Below are positions 36,549-46,381 of a DNA stretch of 64,000 nt, in pieces (the stretch's first letter is position 1; every line of letters begins with the position of its first letter). A program made the translations under genes and the position numbers. The notes under the pieces were generated by a model that saw nothing but the letters and a program-made list of their open reading frames with translations, was not told the DNA's origin and ran no database searches. Origin of the DNA: Prevotella bivia DSM 20514 (GTDB lineage Bacteria; Bacteroidota; Bacteroidia; Bacteroidales; Bacteroidaceae); the NCBI RefSeq assembly GCF_000262545.1, contig NZ_JH660660.1, positions 1 to 64,000 of the forward strand, in the 5' to 3' direction.

Positions 36549-37492
36549 TAACTATAATAGCTATCTCGCTGATAGGGTGGAGCAGGAATACTATCTTTTA
36601 AATGCAAAGTGTATATACGAGTAGCCTCCTTATAGTATCGTGGTTGGATACTATCTATAGGGTAATACTGGGGCAAGTAGCGCACAAACTGTTGTAGATC
36701 TCTATCTAGTAAAAATCCCATCAACTGATAGTTAGCCGACATACGTGTATTCTTAAATATAACGCTGTCTGGCTGCAAATAGGAGTGTACGAATATAGGG
36801 CGCATTACCTTACTTCCACCCACTAATGGATAAGCGAAGAGCTTGCTCGTTAGCTGATTAGTACGAGCAGCAGCATAGATAGTAAGCATAGAGGTTACCG
36901 AATCGGTCTGTGGTAAAGTCTTTACTACCTTGAGCGCTTCTTCGTACTTACGCTGGTCTACTAAGTGTTCTATCTCTGCTCGTTTATGAAAATAGGGATC
37001 ATTATTAGATAAAAATCCTGTAAAGAACGAGAACGTAAATAGTAGAAGCAGATTAATCCATGTGGCTTGTGAGAAGATACCTATATTGCGTTGTTGCAGA
37101 GCGTATGGCTCATAGCGTTTAATGAAATATACTGCAAAGATATAGATAGGTACTAGTATGAATAAGCTCCACCACCATGAGCTAATAGCAAACTCGTTGT
37201 AGGCAACATCAGGCTTGATGCTTGCTACTAGCGTTAGTAACACAAACGAAGGAAAGTAGGTTAGAGCGAAAGCTCTGTTGGGTATTCTTACAAAGGTATC
37301 AATACCGTTTTGTAGCAGTTGTAAGATGCTCGTTATTAAGATTGCACCCACTATCGGGCTATAAAATGTTTGCCCCTCTGAGGCAATATGTTGCGAGACA
37401 GTCATTACGTCTGCTTGATAAAAGAATAAGAAGCAGAAACTAAATATACAAAAAAATATTGCGCTGATGATTCGCAGAAACTTACCTTCCAT
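36533..37492 (-). CDS. Multi-pass membrane protein, DUF6057-like
   Basis: A 319-residue protein with about five membrane helices in the first half (7-25, 44-62, 74-92, 105-124, 142-161) followed by a soluble tail (HLVDQRKYEEALKVVKTLPQ and beyond) with TPR-like helices. This resembles the C-terminal half of the Bacteroidetes DUF6057 proteins. It begins 15 bases after glgB on the same strand, so it is the last gene of a MORN-glgB-membrane protein unit. Function unknown. The 3' end overlaps the thioesterase gene tail to tail. Confidence 0.72.
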   Translation of the reverse strand: MEGKFLRIISAIFFCIFSFCFLFFYQADVMTVSQHIASEGQTFYSPIVGAILITSILQLLQNGIDTFVRIPNRAFALTYFPSFVLLTLVASIKPDVAYNEFAISSWWWSLFILVPIYIFAVYFIKRYEPYALQQRNIGIFSQATWINLLLLFTFSFFTGFLSNNDPYFHKRAEIEHLVDQRKYEEALKVVKTLPQTDSVTSMLTIYAAARTNQLTSKLFAYPLVGGSKVMRPIFVHSYLQPDSVIFKNTRMSANYQLMGFLLDRDLQQFVRYLPQYYPIDSIQPRYYKEATRIYTLHLKDSIPAPPYQRDSYYSYYFKK

Positions 37493-37507
37493 GAATGTTT
37501 CGTCTTG

Positions 37508-39586
37508 TTATTTCTTTCTTAAAACTACTGCACTACGAGCTGGTAAATACAGTTTCACCCAACCTTTTTCATCTTTCTTATAGAGCGGATCCTCCAATGT
37601 AAAATGTTCTACACTGTCATCAGCTAATCCAAATCCGCCATAATCTTTATGATCGGTATTTAATACCACATTGTATGATCCTTCAGGCACTAAGAAACCA
37701 TAGTCGGTAAATGAGGTGTTAGGAGAAAAATTGAATACGAAGAGCAAATTTCCACGCATAAAGGCAAGCACTTGATCGCTATCGTTATGCCATATTTCTA
37801 TAATAGGTGTATCTATCAATTTCTTTTCACTTTTGATCACTTCGAGCATCTTCTTATCAAAGTTGCCTAAATATTGATAGTCTAGCTCCTTATTATCCAC
37901 TAAGCTCCACTGTCGGCGAGCATATTTGTGGCTCCAACCGTTCCCCTCACGTGGAAAATCAATCCATTCTGGATGCCCAAATTCATTACCCATAAAGTTT
38001 AGGTAACCGCCATTGATGGCAGCAACAGTAGCCAAACGTATCATTTTATGTAGTGCTATACCACGGTGGGCTATCTCGTTTTCATCACCAATCTTGAAGT
38101 GCCAATACATATCGGCATCTATCAAGCGGAAGATAAGGGTCTTATCTCCCACTAAAGCTTGGTCGTGCGATTCACAATAGGATATTGTCTTTTCGTCTGC
38201 ACGCCTATTTTTTATCTCCCAAAAGATAGATGATGGTTTCCACGTTTCGTCAGGTAATTCCTTAATCGTTTTAATCCAATAATCGGGGATATTCATTGCC
38301 ATGCGATAGTTAAACCCATAACCACCATCTTTTACTGCAGCCGCTAGTCCTGGCATACCCGAAACCTCTTCGGCAATAGTGATAGCTTTCTTGTTTACTT
38401 CGTGAATTAGCAAATTGGCTAGTGTTAAATAGCAAATGGCATTGTCGTCTTGGTGCCCATTAAAGTAATCGCCATAACTCATAAAAGCTTCGCCTAGCCC
38501 ATGACTATAATAAAGCATAGAGGTAACACCATCGAAGCGGAAACCATCGAAGTGGTATTCTTCTAACCAATACTTACAATTAGAAAGTAAGAAGTGAAGT
38601 ACTTCGTTTTTACCATAGTCGAAACATAACGAATCCCATGCAGGATGCTCATGGCGATCGCCAGAGTAAAAGAACTGATTAGGGTCGCCTGCATAATTTC
38701 CTAAACCTTCCAATTCATTTTTTACAGCATGCGAGTGGACTATATCCATAATTACAGCAATGCCATTTTTGTGTGCTTCATCAATGAGTTGTTTTAGCTC
38801 TTCTGGAGTACCGAAGCGCGAACTTGGTGCAAAGAATGAACTTACATGATAGCCAAAACTTCCATAATAAGGATGTTCTTGTATTGCCATTATTTGAATA
38901 GCATTATATCCATCTTTTACAATGCGTGGAAGTATTTTCTCTCGAAACTCGTTATAAGTGCCAACGCCCTCTTTTTCTTGCGCCATACCAATGTGGCACT
39001 CGTAAATGAGAAGGGGAGAGGTCTTTGGGGTGAAGTTTTTTTTCTTCCACTTATAGGGTGTTTGAGGATCCCACACTTGAGCCGAGAAAATATGGGTTAC
39101 CTCGTCTTGCACCACACGCTGCACCCATGCAGGAATGCGTTCACCTTCACCGCCATCCCATTCTATAATGAGTTTATATAGTTGCTCGTGCTTTATAGCA
39201 TGTAGCGGTAGTTTAAGCTCCCAATTGTCAGTGCCTTTAATACGCTTTGCCTTAAATTTTTCTTGCTTTTCCCAATGATTGAAATCGCCTATAAGATAGA
39301 TAGCTGTTGCATTTGGCGCCCAATCACGAAACACCCATTCGGTGTCAGTTTTGTGTAAGCCAAAATAGGTATATCCCATAGCAAAGTCAGACAACGAGTC
39401 GTTGGTAAGCTTTGTAAGTTGCTTCTTCTTTTGCAAAGCAAAGTTGTGTCTGCCCATAATTGCAGCTTCATACTCTTCTAGGAAAGGATCATGTGCCACT
39501 ATTCCTATATGTTTTACTGTTGCTCGCTTCACTATCTTAGATTTTCTTGTAGTAGGCGTAGTTGTCTGCTTCGTTACTTTTACCAT
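37508..39586 (-). CDS. glgB: 1,4-alpha-glucan branching enzyme
   Basis: A 692-residue GH13 enzyme that adds alpha-1,6 branches to glycogen. Domains are a Lys/Thr-rich N-terminal extension (1-22), a CBM48 (about 70-170), a TIM barrel with D352 nucleophile (FRFDGVTSM), E406 acid/base (TIAEEVSGMPG) and D475 (CESHDQALVGDKT), and a C-terminal beta domain. The size and motifs are closer to eukaryotic-type branching enzymes than to E. coli GlgB. It lies in an operon 18 bases after a MORN protein gene. Catalytic residues are intact. Confidence 0.94.
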   Translation of the reverse strand: MVKVTKQTTTPTTRKSKIVKRATVKHIGIVAHDPFLEEYEAAIMGRHNFALQKKKQLTKLTNDSLSDFAMGYTYFGLHKTDTEWVFRDWAPNATAIYLIGDFNHWEKQEKFKAKRIKGTDNWELKLPLHAIKHEQLYKLIIEWDGGEGERIPAWVQRVVQDEVTHIFSAQVWDPQTPYKWKKKNFTPKTSPLLIYECHIGMAQEKEGVGTYNEFREKILPRIVKDGYNAIQIMAIQEHPYYGSFGYHVSSFFAPSSRFGTPEELKQLIDEAHKNGIAVIMDIVHSHAVKNELEGLGNYAGDPNQFFYSGDRHEHPAWDSLCFDYGKNEVLHFLLSNCKYWLEEYHFDGFRFDGVTSMLYYSHGLGEAFMSYGDYFNGHQDDNAICYLTLANLLIHEVNKKAITIAEEVSGMPGLAAAVKDGGYGFNYRMAMNIPDYWIKTIKELPDETWKPSSIFWEIKNRRADEKTISYCESHDQALVGDKTLIFRLIDADMYWHFKIGDENEIAHRGIALHKMIRLATVAAINGGYLNFMGNEFGHPEWIDFPREGNGWSHKYARRQWSLVDNKELDYQYLGNFDKKMLEVIKSEKKLIDTPIIEIWHNDSDQVLAFMRGNLLFVFNFSPNTSFTDYGFLVPEGSYNVVLNTDHKDYGGFGLADDSVEHFTLEDPLYKKDEKGWVKLYLPARSAVVLRKK

Positions 39587-39604
39587 AATTGGAGGGTTTT
39601 GTTT

Positions 39605-40651
39605 TTATTTATTTTGGCGTCTTGATCCGTTGTTATAAGTTCCTGTGGCAGTAATTTGTCCTTCTTTATTACGTTCAACGAATTTTCCGTTGCGCTTGTT
39701 ATTCTGATAAGATCCTTCAAAAACTGATCCATCAGCATAATGGATTATGACAGCCCCATTGAGGCATCCGTTTGTAAACGATCCTTCATAAATGTCTTCA
39801 TTATGCTTGATAAGCTTGCCTTTTCCGTTTTGCTTGTCATGGCTCCATTCGCCCGTATATACATCTCCATTTCGCCACTTCATCGTACCTATACCGCTCT
39901 TCTCACCGTCAAGAAACTGACCATTATATTCATCTCCATTTCTATATCTCAGCAAACCTAAGCCTGTGCGTTGTCCGTTGAGGTAATCGCCCTCGTATAC
40001 ATCTCTGTTACGGAAATGGTAAGTGCCTTTGCCATTTTGAAGATCGTTTTTCCATTGTCCCGAATAGTCATCACCATTGGAGTAGATAAAAATACCACGT
40101 CCTTCTTTTAGATTATTCAGCCAGTCGCCAGTATAAGACGATTTGTCTTTCCAAACAAATTGTCCATGACCATTCTTCATATCGTTCTTCCATGCACCAT
40201 CATAATACGACCCATCAGCAAAGGTATATCTGCCCTCACCGCTACGTTTTCCATTTTCCCAATTGCCCACGTATTTGTCCTTATTATAGTAGAACATAGT
40301 ACCTTTGCCGTGTCGTTCATTTTTAAACCACAGTCCTTCATAAACATTGCCATTGGTGTAAGTGTATTTTCCTTTGCCTAGCTGCTGATCTTGAAACCAA
40401 TCGCCTTCATATTTCTCGCCATTAGGCTTAGTTAGCGTACCAACTCCCTCTCTTATGCCTTTGGCATATATACCCTCGTAAACATTTCCATTAGGGAAGA
40501 TCGTCTTACCTTTACCCCAAGGCTTACCACGAAACATCTCTCCATGATATTTTGCCATGTTTTTAAAGGTATAGTTGCCTATCACAATATCTTGCGCAAA
40601 AAGAAGAGCGGGGGAAAAGAATAAAAGTAATAAAATATATCTATGTTTCAT
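39605..40651 (-). CDS. Exported MORN-repeat protein
   Basis: A 348-residue protein made almost wholly of MORN repeats after a signal peptide (1-19, LLFAQ). Repeats of about 23 residues follow the pattern YxGxWxxGxxxGxGxxxxxxG, for example VYEGIYAKGIREGVGTL and YVGNWENGKRSGEGRYTF; about twelve can be counted between 40 and 340. MORN sheets bind lipids or proteins. It heads the operon with glgB and a membrane protein, which hints at an envelope role linked to polysaccharide, but that is inference. Candidate -7 box at 40695-40702. Confidence 0.85.
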   Translation of the reverse strand: MKHRYILLLLFFSPALLFAQDIVIGNYTFKNMAKYHGEMFRGKPWGKGKTIFPNGNVYEGIYAKGIREGVGTLTKPNGEKYEGDWFQDQQLGKGKYTYTNGNVYEGLWFKNERHGKGTMFYYNKDKYVGNWENGKRSGEGRYTFADGSYYDGAWKNDMKNGHGQFVWKDKSSYTGDWLNNLKEGRGIFIYSNGDDYSGQWKNDLQNGKGTYHFRNRDVYEGDYLNGQRTGLGLLRYRNGDEYNGQFLDGEKSGIGTMKWRNGDVYTGEWSHDKQNGKGKLIKHNEDIYEGSFTNGCLNGAVIIHYADGSVFEGSYQNNKRNGKFVERNKEGQITATGTYNNGSRRQNK

Positions 40652-40694
40652 GTTGATGCTTATTAATGATAGAAGATTAGAAACCCTCTATCTG

Positions 40695-40702
40695 CAAAGA
40701 TA
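40695..40702 (-). promoter_or_regulatory. Candidate -7 box for the MORN-glgB operon
   Basis: The minus strand reads TATCTTTG followed by CAGAT, about 44 bases before the start at 40651. Confidence 0.5.
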
Positions 40703-40844
40703 ATTATATTGCCTGATAATAACAAATATATAAATCTTTTTTAAGGCTCAATAAAAACTTACCTAGCTTTTAAAAATATTATTCAGCCCTAATAACTTTG
40801 TTTTTTCTGAATGCTTTATCTGTGAAAAGTAATGTTTCTTATAG

Positions 40845-41042
40845 CAAAAGATAATCTTACGTTTGGTAAACGATGACCTTTTAAAGTGAAAAACCTTATC
40901 TTTTGCTATGAAAAATAAATTATTTTTGTGTCATTTATAATTTATTTTTCTTGCAAAAATAAATTAAAAATTATTCTAAAAGTTTATCTATTCTCACGTA
41001 AAAGGTGATTTAATGATATTAAAAGGCTTATCTTTTGCTGTT
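40845..41042 (+). repeat. 22-bp-period intergenic array C (9 units)
   Basis: Nine consecutive 22-base units from 40845 to 41042 (198 bases) with no phase slip. Units 3 and 9 carry the core TTATCTTTTGCT; units 4-6 are a distinct AT block with AATAAATT or its complement AATTTATT; unit 8 begins AAAAGGTGATT. The same order of unit types is found in array D. It sits between divergent genes, so a terminator role cannot explain it. Confidence 0.85.
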
Positions 41043-41263
41043 TTTTTCTCTATGGCATACTTTTTTAATCTATTTAAAGAGCCAATAGCCACTAGTTAAA
41101 TAATCATTTTTTTTAGTTCTAAGCTGTTTTATATCTTTCTTTTTTTGTACTTTTACAACTTGAACAAAATGGGCAAAACGCGCCAGAACGAAAAAAAAGG
41201 GCATTCTAGCGCATTTTATAGTCTCTATGAGGATATGAATTGACAATAACTAATAGATAAATA

Positions 41264-43855
41264 ATGGACGAGAATCAGACAATTGATCATGACAGAATCA
41301 TGAGGATTAACATTGAGGAAGAAATGAAAAGCTCATATATCGACTACTCTATGTCGGTAATTGTAGCACGTGCTCTCCCTGATGTTCGCGATGGTTTCAA
41401 GCCAGTACACCGTCGTATCCTTTTTGGTATGCGTGGTATTGGTAATTTTAGTAACCAGCCATATAAGAAGTGTGCACGTGTAGTAGGTGAGGTACTTGGT
41501 AAGTTTCACCCTCATGGCGATTCTTCTGTATATGGTGCCTTGGTTCGTATGGGTCAAGAGTGGAATATGCGTTACAAGCTTGTTGATGGTCAGGGTAACT
41601 TTGGATCTGTAGATGGCGACTCTGCTGCTGCTATGCGTTACACAGAGTGTCGTTTAGCAAAGATGGGTGAGCGTGTTATGGACGACATCGAGAAGGATAC
41701 TGTCGATATGGTAAACAACTTTGATGACACCTTGAGCGAGCCTTCTGTTATGCCTACAAAAATACCTAATCTTCTTGTAAATGGTGGTAATGGTATTGCT
41801 GTTGGTATGGCTACTAATATTCCTACACATAATCTTAGCGAAGTTATTGATGGCTGTTGTGCCTATATTGATAATCCAGAGATTACTACAGAGGGCTTGA
41901 TGCAATTTATCCCAGCACCCGATTTCCCTACAGGTGCATACATCTATGGTTTACAGGGTGTAAAAGATGCTTACGAAACAGGGCGTGGTCGTGTCGTTAT
42001 GCGTGCAAAGGCAGAAATTGAGGCAGGCGATAGTCATGATAAAATCGTTGTAACAGAAATTCCTTATGGTGTTAATAAGGCACAGCTTATTGAATATATT
42101 GCCGACTTGGTGAAAGAAGGAAGGCTTGAAGGTATTTCTAATGTAAACGATGAAACGGGTCGTCAGGGTATGCGTATCGTTGTAGATGTAAAACGCGATG
42201 CGAATGCTAATGTTATCTTGAACAAGTTGTTTAAGATGACGGCGTTACAAAGCTCTTTCTCAGTGAATTGTATTGCACTCGTAAATGGTCGTCCACGCTT
42301 GTTGAACTTGCGGGAATGTATCAAATATTTTGTTGAACATCGCCATGATGTAACCATTCGCCGCACTCAATTCGACTTAAAGAAAGCGCAAGAGCGTGCG
42401 CATATTTTAGAAGGCTTAATTATTGCATGCGATAACATTGACGAGGTAGTTCACATTATCCGTGCTAGTAAAACTCCATCAGAGGCGCAAACCAACTTAG
42501 AGAAACGCTTCGAACTTGACGAACTACAGTCGAAGGCTATTGTTGATATGCGTTTGGCTCAACTTACGGGCTTGCGTATGGATCAGTTACATGAAGAATA
42601 TGAGCAGTTGATGCAAACGATTAAGAGCCTACAAGAAATTCTTGATAATCCAGAGCGTTGTAAGGAGGTTATGAAAGAGGAACTCAACGAGGTGAAGGAA
42701 AAGTATGGTGATGATCGTCGTACAGAGATTATTCCTGACGAGCATGAGTTTAATGCAGAAGACTTCTATCCTAATGATCCTGTTGTAATCACAATTAGCC
42801 ATCTTGGATATATTAAGCGTACCCCATTGACCGACTTTAAGGAGCAAGCTCGTGGCGGAGTAGGTTCTAAGGGCGCTCGTACACGTGAGAAGGATTTTAC
42901 GGAATATATTTATCCAGCTACAATGCACCAAACAATGTTGTTTTTCACTAAAAACGGTCGTTGCTATTGGATGAAGTGTTATGATATTCCAGAGGGTGAT
43001 AAGAACTCAAAGGGTAGAGCTATTCAGAATATGCTATCGTTAGAGCCGGGCGATTCTGTGAATGCTTTCTTGCGCATTCGTGGCTTGGACAATGAAGAAT
43101 TCCTAGACAAACACTATGTAGTATTTGTAACAAAGAAGGGCTTGGTAAAGAAGACCTCACTTCGAGCTTACTCTCGTCCACGTACTAATGGTGTGATAGC
43201 TATCAATATAAATGAAAGCGATGAGGTAGTAGATGTTCGCTTAACCAATGGTAATGATGAATTGATCATTGCTAATAGGAATGGTCGTGCATGTCGTTTC
43301 CATGAAAAGCATGTTCGTACAATGGGGCGTGTTTCAACAGGTGTTCGTGGTATGAAACTTGATGACGACTGTGAAGACGAGGTTATTGGTATGGTTGTTG
43401 TAAACGATGCAGAAAATGAAACCGTCATGGTAGTGTCTGAAGAGGGTTATGGCAAGCGCTCGTTGGTAGACGATTATCGTTTGACCAATCGTGGTGGCAA
43501 GGGTGTTAAGACTTTGAATATCACAGAAAAGACGGGTAAACTTGTTGCTATTAAAACCGTTACCGATGACAACGACCTTATGATTATCAATAAGAGCGGA
43601 ATTGTTATTCGTATGGCTGTGGCTAAATGCCGCGTAATGGGTAGAGCTACACAAGGTGTCCGATTGATAAATCTATCAAAAAAGAACGATACGATAGCTT
43701 CTGTTTGTAAGGTGATGAGTGCCGAAATGGAAGAACGCATAGAGGAAGAAAGCAAAGCCGATTGGGAAAAAACTAATCAGCAAATAAAGAACGATACCTC
43801 TAGTATTGATACAAAGTTGGAAGCTGAGGGAGTAAATACTAACGAGACAGAGTAA
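41264..43855 (+). CDS. gyrA: DNA gyrase subunit A
   Basis: An 863-residue type II topoisomerase subunit that breaks and rejoins DNA during negative supercoiling. The catalytic Tyr is Y126 (AAMRYTECR). The quinolone region reads HPHGDSSVYGALVRM; S87 aligns with E. coli Ser83, and G91 replaces E. coli Asp87. The C-terminal wheel has a GyrA-box-like LTNRGGKGVKTLN, favouring gyrase over ParC. It ends in an acidic tail. It is followed 52 bases later by a TPR gene, with no terminator between. Identification is firm. Confidence 0.95.
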   Translation: MDENQTIDHDRIMRINIEEEMKSSYIDYSMSVIVARALPDVRDGFKPVHRRILFGMRGIGNFSNQPYKKCARVVGEVLGKFHPHGDSSVYGALVRMGQEWNMRYKLVDGQGNFGSVDGDSAAAMRYTECRLAKMGERVMDDIEKDTVDMVNNFDDTLSEPSVMPTKIPNLLVNGGNGIAVGMATNIPTHNLSEVIDGCCAYIDNPEITTEGLMQFIPAPDFPTGAYIYGLQGVKDAYETGRGRVVMRAKAEIEAGDSHDKIVVTEIPYGVNKAQLIEYIADLVKEGRLEGISNVNDETGRQGMRIVVDVKRDANANVILNKLFKMTALQSSFSVNCIALVNGRPRLLNLRECIKYFVEHRHDVTIRRTQFDLKKAQERAHILEGLIIACDNIDEVVHIIRASKTPSEAQTNLEKRFELDELQSKAIVDMRLAQLTGLRMDQLHEEYEQLMQTIKSLQEILDNPERCKEVMKEELNEVKEKYGDDRRTEIIPDEHEFNAEDFYPNDPVVITISHLGYIKRTPLTDFKEQARGGVGSKGARTREKDFTEYIYPATMHQTMLFFTKNGRCYWMKCYDIPEGDKNSKGRAIQNMLSLEPGDSVNAFLRIRGLDNEEFLDKHYVVFVTKKGLVKKTSLRAYSRPRTNGVIAININESDEVVDVRLTNGNDELIIANRNGRACRFHEKHVRTMGRVSTGVRGMKLDDDCEDEVIGMVVVNDAENETVMVVSEEGYGKRSLVDDYRLTNRGGKGVKTLNITEKTGKLVAIKTVTDDNDLMIINKSGIVIRMAVAKCRVMGRATQGVRLINLSKKNDTIASVCKVMSAEMEERIEEESKADWEKTNQQIKNDTSSIDTKLEAEGVNTNETE

Positions 43856-43907
43856 CTCTCCTTTACTAAAAGTTATAATAAAAGAAAAACTTTAATAGAT
43901 AACAAAT

Positions 43908-45167
43908 ATGAAAAAATTAATGTTCGCAGCCATGATGCTACTAGGTACATCAGCTGCATTTGCTGGAGATAGCAATCCTTTAAAGGCTATTTTAAGTGCA
44001 ACTAGTTACGAGCAAGCTGTAAGTCTTGTTCAGACAAACCTAAGTCAGTTGACTGATAATGCTGAGAAAGCTAAGGCTTATAACAAGCTTTATGAGCTTG
44101 CTATGGGAAAGGTTAACGCTGAACAGACTATTCAGTTAGAAAACCAAACTGCACAGCAGATGGGAAAAGAAGGTAATAAGCCTGTTGACGAGGAAGGTCT
44201 ATACAAGGCTCTCGATCAGGTTTTTGATGCTGCTATAGAGGTAAATAAATATGATAATATGCCTAATGCTAAGGGTAAGGTTAAGCCTCGTTATGCACGT
44301 ATTATTGAGCCAACTTACAACCTTCGTTCTCAATTGATCAATGGTGGTATCTACTTCCAAGGTAAGAAAGACGATGCTAATGCTTATAAGTTTCTAGCTC
44401 GTTACGTTGACTCTGCAGAATGGCCAATGTTTGCTAGTTTTGATAAGGCTAAGGATCAAAATCTGAATGAGATAGCTTACTTTGCTGCTATCTATGCTTA
44501 TCAGAATAAGCAATATGATAAGGCTGAAAAATATGTGAGTTATGCTTTGCAAAGTGCAGAGCGTGGAAAGGACGCAAAACAAATTCAATTAGCTCTTCTT
44601 GGCGCACAATTAAAGACACGTGAAGACTCTGTAGCATACGCTCAGAAGCTTGAAACTATCTATCAAGAAGATCCAGAGAACGAACCTGTACTTACCTCGC
44701 TCACTTCTACATACAACGCACTAGGTATGCAAAGCAAGGCTGAAAGTATTTTGGACGCCGCTTTAGCTAAAAATCCTAACAGCTATAGTGCATTGGTTAT
44801 GAAAGGTCAGATTGCTCTTCAAGAAAAGAAATATGAAAGTGCTTCTAATTATCTAACAAAGGCTTTGGCAGGTGCTAAGGAAGATACACAGAAAATCGCT
44901 TTGAATGCTTCTATTGGTCAGTGTTGGTTCTATAAGGCTCAAGACCGTGTAAGTCAAGTTAAGGGTGTACTTTCACCTGCTGCTAAGGCTCAATTCAATG
45001 ATGTATACCTCAAGGCTATTTCTTACCTAGAGACAGCAAAGAACCTTGATGTAACAAAAGAGCAAAAGAACTCATGGGCTTATCCTCTATATGGTTGCTA
45101 CTACTTTGTTAAGGGTGCGCAAGCTCCTGAAACAGTTGCAGCAGCAGCTGATGCTGGTGTTCAGTAA
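43908..45167 (+). CDS. Exported TPR protein, paralogue 1 of 3
   Basis: A 419-residue exported protein with a signal peptide (1-19, AAFAG), then helical repeats with TPR character (QYDKAEKYVSYALQSAERG, NSYSALVMKGQIALQEKK). It shares with the next two genes a mid-N motif (MPNAKGKVKPRYARI, then NGGIYF) and a C-terminal W-x-x-P-L-Y-x-x-Y motif (SWAYPLYGCYY), so the three arose by duplication. It lies just after gyrA. No catalytic motif; probably a periplasmic interaction protein. Confidence 0.82.
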   Translation: MKKLMFAAMMLLGTSAAFAGDSNPLKAILSATSYEQAVSLVQTNLSQLTDNAEKAKAYNKLYELAMGKVNAEQTIQLENQTAQQMGKEGNKPVDEEGLYKALDQVFDAAIEVNKYDNMPNAKGKVKPRYARIIEPTYNLRSQLINGGIYFQGKKDDANAYKFLARYVDSAEWPMFASFDKAKDQNLNEIAYFAAIYAYQNKQYDKAEKYVSYALQSAERGKDAKQIQLALLGAQLKTREDSVAYAQKLETIYQEDPENEPVLTSLTSTYNALGMQSKAESILDAALAKNPNSYSALVMKGQIALQEKKYESASNYLTKALAGAKEDTQKIALNASIGQCWFYKAQDRVSQVKGVLSPAAKAQFNDVYLKAISYLETAKNLDVTKEQKNSWAYPLYGCYYFVKGAQAPETVAAAADAGVQ

Positions 45168-45181
45168 TCATTAATTGTTAT

Positions 45182-45236
45182 AGTTTAATTCTTTTCTATT
45201 GAGCCTTTTGCAAGTTCAATAGAAAAGAATTAAACT
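45182..45236 (+). terminator. Terminator-like hairpin between TPR genes 1 and 2
   Basis: A perfect 21-bp stem (45182-45202 with 45216-45236) and a 13-base loop, then TTTTCTATTC. It may separate, or partly attenuate into, the second TPR gene. Confidence 0.8.
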
Positions 45237-45258
45237 TTTCTATTCACGAAAATTTTAT

Positions 45259-46371
45259 TTGATGAAGAAGATTTCCGTATTCTTATTAGTATTTCTAAAC
45301 TCTATATTAGTGGTATCTGCGCAAGAAGATGCACGCAAGCAGGCTGATAGATATAATCGTTTGGCTAAAGATAATGAGGCTAAAGTAGATGAACGGTCGA
45401 TTAGGGATTCTGTATTATATTACAATGCTATTTATAATGTTGTGAATTACTCATTGAAGAGTGATGAATTTGACAGAATGCCTAATCGACGGAACAAGGT
45501 TCAGCCTAAATTGGAAGAAGATAATAAGATGCGTCTAAATCGTCTTTATCCTATCTTAATAGATGCAGGTAAGTATTTGGCTAAGCAAGACAACACACGT
45601 TCGCAAGGTATAGATGCACTTAATTTATATTTGTCGGCAAGAAAATCACCTTTACTTGTTGGGAGCGTTGATGAGTCAGGAGTGGCATCTTATTATTTGG
45701 CTTATTATTATCTTAAAGCGAAGGATTATGAACATGCCGATCAATATGCTAACGAAGCCTTAAAATACGATGAAACGGCAAAGGCTGCGGCTGATGTAAA
45801 GGCTGAATGTATGTATGAGCAGATGACATGTGAAATTGACTCAGTAAAGTATCTAGCAGTGCTAAAACACCTGTATAATACTGATCCAACAAATGAAAAA
45901 TATTTCTCATGGATTATGCGCTTTTACCAAAAGCCTACTGCAAAATTTAATTTGGAAGATTTTGTAGATGGCAGACTAGAAGAAAATGCTAATTCGCCTA
46001 TACCTTGGATTTTAAAAGGTGAGATTGCTATGCATGCTGAGCGTTGGGAGGAAGCAGTAGATGCTTACAAGCAAGCAGATGAGCTTGATCCAACACGCAT
46101 ACCTCTTATATATAATATAGGTGTATGCTTAAATCAGCTGGGAATGCAGATGAGAGATTCTGTTATGGCACAGAAAAAGAAAGGGGAGATAGTTTCAGAA
46201 ACACTATATACAAGATTTTTTGCAGAAGCTAGAAACTATCTTGAAAGAGTTCGTGCTAAGGATCCACGAAGGAATAAAGTGGACTGGGTAGGTCCGTTGT
46301 ATATGGATTATACTATATTGGATGATAAAATAAAGGTAAACGAGCTTGAACCAATGTTAGAAACAAAGTAA
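45259..46371 (+). CDS. Exported TPR protein, paralogue 2 of 3
   Basis: A 370-residue paralogue with a signal peptide (1-21, LVVSAQ), the shared motif MPNRRNKVQPKLEED and the shared end DWVGPLYMDYTIL. TPR-like stretches include AKDYEHADQYANEALKYDE and AERWEEAVDAYKQADELDP. It is followed 10 bases later by the third paralogue. The size and order match paralogues 1 and 3, but sequence identity is low, so the duplications are old. Confidence 0.8.
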   Translation: MMKKISVFLLVFLNSILVVSAQEDARKQADRYNRLAKDNEAKVDERSIRDSVLYYNAIYNVVNYSLKSDEFDRMPNRRNKVQPKLEEDNKMRLNRLYPILIDAGKYLAKQDNTRSQGIDALNLYLSARKSPLLVGSVDESGVASYYLAYYYLKAKDYEHADQYANEALKYDETAKAAADVKAECMYEQMTCEIDSVKYLAVLKHLYNTDPTNEKYFSWIMRFYQKPTAKFNLEDFVDGRLEENANSPIPWILKGEIAMHAERWEEAVDAYKQADELDPTRIPLIYNIGVCLNQLGMQMRDSVMAQKKKGEIVSETLYTRFFAEARNYLERVRAKDPRRNKVDWVGPLYMDYTILDDKIKVNELEPMLETK

Positions 46372-46381
46372 GGAGAAAGAT

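Larger units (their letters stand above)
40652..41263. other. 612-base divergent intergenic region with 22-bp array C
   Basis: No gene. It lies between the leftward MORN gene and rightward gyrA, with a -7 box for MORN, the nine-unit array C (40845-41042), then AT-rich sequence and a possible gyrA -7 (TACTTTTA, 41147-41154). Confidence 0.65.
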
